DNA of 5,760 nucleotides. Source: Synechococcaceae cyanobacterium RL_1_2. GTDB lineage: Bacteria; Cyanobacteriota; Cyanobacteriia; Cyanobacteriales; JAAUPO01. Positions 1 through 3,934 of the stretch are shown here, one piece after another; the first letter of the stretch is position 1; each line of letters begins with the position of its first letter. The position numbers and the translations under genes are program-made. Location: positions 1-5,760 of the forward strand of contig JAAUPO010000185.1 in the NCBI GenBank assembly GCA_012033095.1, read 5' to 3'. A model generated the notes under the pieces. That model worked only from the letters and a program-made list of their open reading frames with translations, ran no database searches and had not been told where the DNA came from.

Positions 1-261
1 TGGGATGAAGAGCGATCGTTTTTTCCATTGAGTGGGGAGAGCGATTTTTTTATGATGGAGGTTAGAGCGATCGCTTTTTGTGGGAGTGTGGGACGCGATC
101 GTTTTTTGGGGTTAAGAAAGCGATCGTTTTTTGGGGTTTGGTAGGACGCGATCGTTTTTTGGGTCTTGGTAGAGCGATTCGTTTTTTTAATTTAGTTTGG
201 GGAGCGATTTTTTGATGGGGTTGGGATAGCGATCGGTTTTATGAGGAGAGCGATCGCCCCC
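1..261. repeat. Tandem array of HIP1-like cores with T runs
   Basis: No gene is visible here. About ten copies of a core reading GCGATCG followed by four to seven T start at 12, 41, 67, 95, 120, 148, 174, 204, 229 and 250, all in the same orientation, with start-to-start steps of 29, 26, 28, 25, 28, 26, 30, 25 and 21 bases. Four copies (12, 95, 120, 148) are the identical 13-mer GCGATCGTTTTTT; others are decayed, for example GCGATTTTTT at 204 or GCGATTCG at 174. The spacers are short, rich in G and T and nearly free of C (gggg, ggtagga, gtgggag), giving strong strand asymmetry. The array probably extends left of the window. HIP1 (GCGATCGC) is known as a highly iterated cyanobacterial palindrome; its arrangement as a periodic minisatellite is what is seen here. 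Function is unknown. Confidence 0.8.
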
Positions 262-318
262 TATTTTCTATTTCTATGGGAACGGCGATCGTCTTTTCAT
301 TAGGAAGCTGAATGGTTG
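250..318. repeat. 70-bp HIP1-bounded repeat, copy 1
   Basis: This unit runs from GCGATCGCCCCC through a T/C-rich middle to a second HIP1-like core at 285 and ends in ATTAGGAAGCTGAATGGTTG. Its last part, extended into the next core (284-324), matches 1055-1095 at 37 of 41 positions with no gaps; the first half matches more loosely. The next unit would begin at the GCGATC at 319, but there the sequence departs into the toxin-antitoxin module. Confidence 0.75.
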
Positions 319-331
319 GCGATCTTGAAAA

Positions 332-340
332 TGCTATACT
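332..340 (+). promoter_or_regulatory. Extended -10 promoter of the first TA module
   Basis: TGC followed by TATACT fits the extended -10 consensus (TGnTATAAT), about 40 bases ahead of the antitoxin start. No good -35 box lies 16-18 bases upstream, which is tolerated for extended -10 promoters. It begins only a few bases after the end of the repeat unit, so the promoter belongs to the inserted module rather than to the repeat. The strand and position fit; activity is inferred. Confidence 0.45.
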
Positions 341-378
341 AAAAGTACAACCAAGGTCATACATTAGGAAAATGACAA

Positions 379-585
379 ATGAAACGAACGCTATACATTC
401 CCGATGACTTATGGATACAACTTACACAGTACATTAAAGAACACCCCGCCGAAAACGTTTCAAGTGTTGTACAAGGTGCTTTAAAAGAAAAACTGCGTCC
501 CCGCAATGGCTCTCGATTATTAGAATTAGCTGGCATGGTACACAGTGCCCCAGTTGATGCTTCGACCAATCCAGCGAGTCGCTAA
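379..585 (+). CDS. Ribbon-helix-helix antitoxin of a PIN-toxin module
   Basis: This 68-residue protein has the layout of a small RHH (CopG/Arc-like) DNA-binding antitoxin. The N-terminal strand KRTLYIPDDLW (residues 2-12) would pair between two subunits to form the DNA-contacting ribbon. It is followed by a helix (about 11-21), a turn, and a second helix (SSVVQGALKEKL, about 28-39). The tail from about residue 44 (LLELAGMVHSAP onward) is the part expected to wrap around and block the toxin. The start is supported by AGGAA at 366-370, eight bases upstream of the ATG. The stop codon TAA is immediately followed by the toxin ATG with no spacer, so the two genes are almost certainly co-translated. 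By family analogy it would repress its own operon with the toxin as corepressor; no operator is recognisable. The exact antitoxin family is not certain. Confidence 0.8.
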   Translation: MKRTLYIPDDLWIQLTQYIKEHPAENVSSVVQGALKEKLRPRNGSRLLELAGMVHSAPVDASTNPASR

Positions 586-996
586 ATGAAACGCCTGGTA
601 TTAGATGCGGGGCCACTAATTGCCCTTGTCTCTCAGAACGATCAGTATCACCAAGAAGCATTGCAGGGATTTCAACAATTACCAGAGCTCTTTGGTGAAG
701 TGATTACACCACTACCAATTCTCTTTGAAGTATATAAATTTGTCTCTCGTCACGAATCAAACCAACAAGCCCAGTTTCTTCTAAAAGTTATTCAATCAGA
801 GACAGTCGTAGAGACCATTTCTCATGACGACTTTCTAGACATTGCCAGCTTAGTCACCCAATCTCCCAATTGGTCTGGAACCATGGAAGATGCATCAGTT
901 TTAGTCATTGCTCAACGACTTCAGTCTCCTGTCTGGACCATCGATTATAAAGACTTGAGTTTCTTTAAAAACATTAATTTTTGGACTCCCAATTAA
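586..996 (+). CDS. PIN-domain ribonuclease toxin (VapC-like)
   Basis: This 136-residue protein has the size and motif order of a complete PIN-domain toxin, a Mg-dependent RNase that halts translation by cutting RNA when freed from its antitoxin. The acidic residues that would bind metal are all visible: D7 in VLDAGPLIAL at the N-terminus, E48 in ILFEVYKF, D102 in TMEDASVLVIAQR, and D120 in the strand VWTIDYKDLSFF, with D123 close by. Nothing suggests truncation or inactivation. It abuts the preceding RHH antitoxin (TAA then ATG with no gap), the usual antitoxin-first order. The RNA target cannot be read from sequence. The module sits between two copies of a 70-bp repeat, which suggests it arrived as a unit. 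The PIN fold is clear; assignment to a particular VapC subgroup is less certain, so no symbol is given. Confidence 0.85.
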   Translation: MKRLVLDAGPLIALVSQNDQYHQEALQGFQQLPELFGEVITPLPILFEVYKFVSRHESNQQAQFLLKVIQSETVVETISHDDFLDIASLVTQSPNWSGTMEDASVLVIAQRLQSPVWTIDYKDLSFFKNINFWTPN

Positions 997-1019
997 CAGA
1001 GTATCAGTAAAAATGTTTG

Positions 1020-1089
1020 GCGATCGCCCTTAGTTTTCTTATCTGGGACATGACGGCGATCGCCTTTTTATTAGGAAACTGAATAGTTG
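1020..1089. repeat. 70-bp HIP1-bounded repeat, copy 2
   Basis: The unit begins with GCGATCGCCC, has a second HIP1 octamer at 1056-1063 followed by a T run, and ends ATTAGGAAACTGAATAGTTG. It is the best match to the copy at 250-318, and runs directly into a third, decayed copy. It begins 24 bases after the PIN toxin stop codon. Confidence 0.75.
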
Positions 1090-1150
1090 GCGATCGCCCC
1101 CTTATTTTCTTTGAGAGATCATGACGATCGCCTTATCAAATTGATAAAAG
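1090..1150. repeat. 70-bp HIP1-bounded repeat, decayed copy 3
   Basis: This copy starts with GCGATCGCCCCCTTATTTTC, close to the start of copy 1, and keeps a shortened inner core (CGATCGCC at 1125-1132). It lacks the ATTAGGAA..CTGAAT tail of the other two units; instead it passes into a palindrome and the leader of the next antitoxin gene. Confidence 0.6.
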
Positions 1151-1157
1151 ATATAAT
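1133..1157 (+). promoter_or_regulatory. Candidate operator and -10 box of the second TA module
   Basis: TTATCAA, one A, then TTGATAA (1133-1147) is a perfect 7+1+7 inverted repeat. Five bases later lies a consensus -10 hexamer TATAAT (1152-1157), about 36 bases before the vapB start. No convincing -35 hexamer is present at the usual spacing. A palindrome lying across the -35 to -10 interval is where an autoregulating antitoxin complex would be expected to bind. The palindrome and hexamer are seen; the regulatory role is inferred. Confidence 0.45.
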
Positions 1158-1193
1158 TGTGGCTAGAGGCTATTCAAACAGTAGAGTTCCACC

Positions 1194-1436
1194 ATGCATA
1201 CCAGTCCCCCCTCGCTCCAAACTCAAATCTGGCAAAAACTACAACGCCTCCCCGAAAATCAACAGCAGACACTTCTCAGCTTCCTTGACTTTCTACTTTT
1301 TCAATTAGAAGAATTGCCCTCATCGGACTTGTCAGAGACCTGTGGCGCATGGCAAAACGATCCCCGTGACGCAGATGATTTGATTAACGAAATTTATGCG
1401 ACTCGCTCCGCCAGCACCCGTGACTATTCCCTATGA
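1194..1436 (+). CDS. VapB-type antitoxin, partner toxin truncated
   Basis: This 80-residue protein begins with a helical region rich in Gln and Leu (LQTQIWQKLQRLPENQQQTL, about residues 8-27, then LLSFLDFLLFQLEEL). Its C-terminus, CGAWQNDPRDADDLINEIYATR (about 50-71), has the pattern seen in cyanobacterial VapB antitoxins encoded upstream of VapC, where a Trp and acidic residues are followed by an (I/L)..EIYA-R toxin-binding helix. It carries no ribbon-helix-helix or AbrB-like strand that I can recognise, so whether it binds DNA by itself is unclear. There is no strong Shine-Dalgarno sequence. Its stop overlaps the start of the next gene as ATGA, a typical translationally coupled pair. Because that toxin gene ends early, this appears to be an intact antitoxin left without its toxin. 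Confidence 0.7.
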   Translation: MHTSPPSLQTQIWQKLQRLPENQQQTLLSFLDFLLFQLEELPSSDLSETCGAWQNDPRDADDLINEIYATRSASTRDYSL

Positions 1437-1582
1437 AATATCTCCTTGATACAGACATTTGTATCTATTGGCTGAAAAATCGAGAACCATTCCGCAGTAA
1501 AGTCTTTAGCTTGGGATTTGACAATTTAGCAATCTCTCAAATTACCGTTGCCGAACTTTATTATGGGGGACTGGATTGTTAA
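1433..1582 (+). pseudogene. VapC toxin remnant, N-terminal 49 residues
   Basis: The frame starts at the ATG of the ATGA overlap with vapB and reads MKYLLDTDICIYWLKN, a textbook VapC opening with the metal-binding D6. It continues to ISQITVAELYYGG (residues 35-46), including the second catalytic position E41. It then ends at TAA after 49 residues, whereas VapC proteins usually run to about 130. The C-terminal half with the remaining acidic residues is missing, and I could not find it in any forward frame of the next 300 bases. This points to loss of the 3' half rather than one point mutation. The product should be inactive as a nuclease. The antisense strand offers nothing better. It is too short to be recovered by simple length cut-offs. 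Confidence 0.75.
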
Positions 1583-1908
1583 AGGCTGGATACAGCCTGG
1601 AAAGCATTGTTAAACAAGCGTTGAACCGATTTTCGATAAAAGTAGCGGCAAAACCCTATCTGAGCAAGCTTTTTTAAGGATATATCCTCCCCTTAGAAAC
1701 CATTGCCCCAAATTTCGGGGACTGTTAATGATTTTTCGGAAATTTCTCCCCCAACATTGGGGGCAAGGGGGCTTTATAAATCAGCTCTGAACCTCGAATT
1801 TATGAAAACCGCGATGCAGGTTTCAGCCTAGGGGTTCCCTGACTTGTTATGATTGGAGATTCCTAAGCTAATAGTTACCCCTAGTTACCTCGTTATCTAA
1901 TCCAATTT
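1583..1908. other. Gene-free spacer with small hairpins
   Basis: No coding region is supported across these 326 bases. Just after the truncated VapC stop is a perfect 6-bp hairpin, AGGCTG-GATA-CAGCCT (1583-1598), without a T run. A short open stretch at about 1585-1677 has no recognisable similarity to anything. At 1706-1720 CCCC and GGGG flank AAATTTC, and at 1748-1763 lies CCCCCAA-CA-TTGGGGG. These C-runs and G-runs resemble the small palindromic elements scattered between cyanobacterial genes, but I cannot name a family. The stretch must also contain the leader of secD. I see no convincing -35/-10 pair and no ribosome binding site directly before its ATG. Confidence 0.55.
1748..1763. repeat. 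Small C/G palindromic element
   Basis: CCCCCAA and TTGGGGG are exact reverse complements separated by CA, followed by GCAAGGGGGCTTT. The spacing is too tight for a good RNA hairpin using all seven pairs, although five pairs with a six-base loop would form. There is no T tract directly after it, so it is not called a terminator. It may be part of a dispersed element. Confidence 0.4.
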
Positions 1909-3318
1909 ATGCGGAAACAACAAGCCCTTATTGTTTTGATTCTGGTGCTCGCGATCGCAGCAATCACCACCCTAGTTAAATTGCCCTTAGAGTTAGGGTT
2001 AGATTTAAAAGGGGGGGCACAACTCACCATTCAAGTTAAGCCCACTGAGGAAATTACTACCATCAGCCAAGAAAATTTAGATGGGGTGAAAAGCGTCATT
2101 GAAAACCGCATTAACGGATTAGGAGTAGCAGAGCCGGTCATTCAAACCGTGGGGGAAGATAAAATTTCCGTGCAATTGGCCGGAGTGACTGATCCTGAAC
2201 AGGCAGAAAAAGTTTTAGGCGGTACGGCCCAACTAGAATTTAGGGAACAAAAACCCGATACCGAGACCCAACTAAACGCCGAGCGTCAGATTAGATTTCA
2301 AAAACAATTAGAACTATTAGCCCTCCAACAATCCAAAACCCCCGACCTCCAGGCCCAAGAAAAAGTTTTAGCTTCCATTGAAGAATCCAAACAAGCCATT
2401 TTAGATTTGTTTGCCTCCAGGGATTTAATGGGCTCTAACCTCAAATCCGCCCGCCCCCAACCTAATGCTAGTGGTCAAGGTTGGGAAGTGCAGATTGTCT
2501 TTGATCAAGAAGGGGGAGAAAAATTTGCAGAACTAACCAAAAATATTGCTGGTACGGGTCGCTCGATCGGAGTCTTTTTGGATAACGAACTCATCAGTGC
2601 TCCTGTGGTTGGCATTGAATTTGCAAACACTGGGATTTCTGGTGGTTCGGCGGTTATCACGGGGAACTTTGATGTGGAAACCTCTAACACCCTAGCGGTA
2701 CAAATTCGAGGGGGCTCCTTGCCTTTTCCTGTGGAAGTCGTAGAAAACCGCACCGTTGGCGCAACCCTTGGCCAAGATAGTATTCGGAAAAGTATCATTG
2801 CCGGAATTGGGGGCTTAGTGTTAGTACTAATTTTTGTGGTCTTGTACTATCGCCTACCGGGGGTTATCGCTGACATTGCGTTAATTATTTATACCCTGTT
2901 TACCCTCGCCTGTTATTCCTTGATTGGGGTAACCATGACATTACCCGGTATTGCTGGTTTTATTCTGAGCATTGGGATGGCGGTGGATGCGAACGTGTTA
3001 ATTTTTGAACGTACCCGGGAAGAATTGAGGGGAGGTAATAGTCTTTATCGTTCTGTGGAAGCAGGATTTAATCAAGCGTTCTCTAGTATTCTAGATAGTA
3101 ACGTCACTACCTTAATTGCTTGTGGAGCTTTGTTTTGGTTAGGTTCGGGATTGGTGAAAGGTTTTGCGCTAACCCTAGCGATCGGGGTAGCAGTGAGTAT
3201 GTTTACTGCGTTGACCTGTAGCCGCACCCTACTACTATTTGTTGTGTTAAATAGTGCTGCTGTGCGCAGAAAACCAGAATTATTTTTACCTAACTTAGCG
3301 AGCACCAGAGCTGAGTAA
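1909..3318 (+). CDS. secD: Protein translocase subunit SecD
   Basis: SecD is an inner (and in cyanobacteria probably thylakoid) membrane protein of the RND-like SecDF complex, which uses the proton gradient to help pull proteins through SecYEG after SecA has pushed them in. This 469-residue protein has a first membrane helix at about 6-23, then the hallmark LGLDLKGGAQL (29-39). A large extracytoplasmic P1 region follows, with NRINGLGVAEPVIQ (67-79) and a polar, Gln/Glu-rich helical stretch at about 115-170. The block VENRTVGATLGQDSIRKSI (278-296) leads into five more membrane helices between about 296 and 448. The conserved proton-path motif GMAVDANVLIFERTREELR (356-374, with D360) and the SNVTTLIA block (397-404) are intact. 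Length is normal. The ATG lacks a Shine-Dalgarno sequence but is the natural start for the first helix. secF, its usual neighbour, is not next. Confidence 0.97.
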   Translation: MRKQQALIVLILVLAIAAITTLVKLPLELGLDLKGGAQLTIQVKPTEEITTISQENLDGVKSVIENRINGLGVAEPVIQTVGEDKISVQLAGVTDPEQAEKVLGGTAQLEFREQKPDTETQLNAERQIRFQKQLELLALQQSKTPDLQAQEKVLASIEESKQAILDLFASRDLMGSNLKSARPQPNASGQGWEVQIVFDQEGGEKFAELTKNIAGTGRSIGVFLDNELISAPVVGIEFANTGISGGSAVITGNFDVETSNTLAVQIRGGSLPFPVEVVENRTVGATLGQDSIRKSIIAGIGGLVLVLIFVVLYYRLPGVIADIALIIYTLFTLACYSLIGVTMTLPGIAGFILSIGMAVDANVLIFERTREELRGGNSLYRSVEAGFNQAFSSILDSNVTTLIACGALFWLGSGLVKGFALTLAIGVAVSMFTALTCSRTLLLFVVLNSAAVRRKPELFLPNLASTRAE

Positions 3319-3362
3319 TGTTTTGTTGATCTTGTTTTTCACACCCCTACCCCATAGCAGCT

Positions 3363-3830
3363 ATGTTGAATAAAAGTATCTTATCCCTTGTGCTAGGTTG
3401 TTTGTTGTGGTTTACCAGTCTTGGTTTAAGTCCTGATGCGATCGCGTTAGTCAGGATAAAATTATCTGACATTACTTACCATGATTGCCCAGCGGAAATA
3501 GCCGAAGGAAACCTTACTAGCGACGGTTCTGGTCGTATGGCCAACTGTTTTTTGGTAACAGGTCAAGCCCACAATCCCACAGGGAAAATGGTAGTAGATG
3601 CGGATGTTTTCGGTCGAATTTTCGATGCTAACGGTAATCCTACGTTACAAAACCGTGGCAGGGTAGGTACGATCAGGGAGGTTCCCCCAGGGGATAGTAA
3701 TTTTGAAATTAGGATTTCGGTCGCTGATAATCAAGCCTTACCCCTCAAGTTAGAACAATTTAAAGCATCTGGCTTTGCAAGTGACGTGCGGCCTTTTTAT
3801 TACGACAATGAGGATGGGGAAGAGTTTTAG
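3363..3830 (+). CDS. Predicted exported protein of unknown function
   Basis: I do not recognise a named family for this 155-residue protein. It begins with a clear signal peptide: K4, a hydrophobic core from about 6 to 22, and a signal-peptidase site SPDAIA followed by L (cleavage after A28), giving a mature protein of about 127 residues. The mature part has two cysteines, C42 and C62, which could form a disulfide outside the cytoplasm. The central segment, TGQAHNPTGKMVVDADVFGRIFDANGNP (about 66-93), and a PPGDSNFEIRISV segment (about 108-120), resemble the pattern of small beta-sandwich domains such as FxLYD, where an Asn-Pro-Ser/Thr turn is followed by paired strands and an FDANG turn. That resemblance is inferred by eye. 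The C-terminus is acidic (DNEDGEEF). It lies 44 bases after secD on the same strand and may share its transcript. No ribosome binding site is evident. Confidence 0.75.
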   Translation: MLNKSILSLVLGCLLWFTSLGLSPDAIALVRIKLSDITYHDCPAEIAEGNLTSDGSGRMANCFLVTGQAHNPTGKMVVDADVFGRIFDANGNPTLQNRGRVGTIREVPPGDSNFEIRISVADNQALPLKLEQFKASGFASDVRPFYYDNEDGEEF

Positions 3831-3934
3831 TTGAGTCCCTTTGCCGGTAGCAGATTGAACGATTGAATTTACATGTAATACTTAAGCTATATCAAATATA
3901 GCGGGTTGCATAGTTGTAGATAACAACCTTAACC
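3831..3934. other. dnaX leader region
   Basis: A non-coding gap of 104 bases separates the exported-protein gene from dnaX. It contains TTGAAT (3863-3868) and TATATC (3888-3893), a possible -35/-10 pair, but with a wide 19-base spacer, so promoter assignment is weak. No Shine-Dalgarno sequence precedes the dnaX ATG. A stop codon in the dnaX frame at 3911-3913 limits how far upstream translation could begin. Confidence 0.4.
3886..3902. promoter_or_regulatory. Perfect inverted repeat ahead of dnaX
   Basis: GCTATAT, CAA, ATATAGC is an exact 7+3+7 inverted repeat, 32 bases before the dnaX start codon, overlapping the only plausible -10 sequence. It could be an operator or a small hairpin in the leader RNA. 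The symmetry is seen directly; any role is inference, and the same motif may simply be a dispersed short repeat. Confidence 0.4.

Noticed and set aside
1..261. Possible CRISPR array because of regular direct repeats
   Set aside because: The conserved core is only about 13 bases, several copies are decayed, and the spacers are about 9-16 bases of low-complexity G/T sequence rather than unique 30-40 base spacers. No cas gene is visible.
1019..1069. HIP1 palindromes followed by T runs as intrinsic terminators
   Set aside because: GGCGATCGCC can form at most a three-base-pair stem around a GATC loop, which is too weak for a standard terminator despite the following T run.
1087..1308. Forward open frame overlapping repeat copy 3 and the start of vapB
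   Set aside because: It begins inside the repeat and runs through the vapB start in another frame. It shows no family pattern, whereas the frame from 1194 has a VapB-like C-terminus and couples to the VapC remnant.
1583..1598. Intrinsic terminator after the truncated VapC gene
   Set aside because: The 6-bp hairpin is perfect, but no T run follows it, so termination there is not supported.
3363..3410. Exported protein as a lipoprotein, from VLGC at residues 10-13
   Set aside because: The hydrophobic core continues well beyond C13 and the run before it is too short for a normal lipobox. The AIA site at 26-28 is a better cleavage position.
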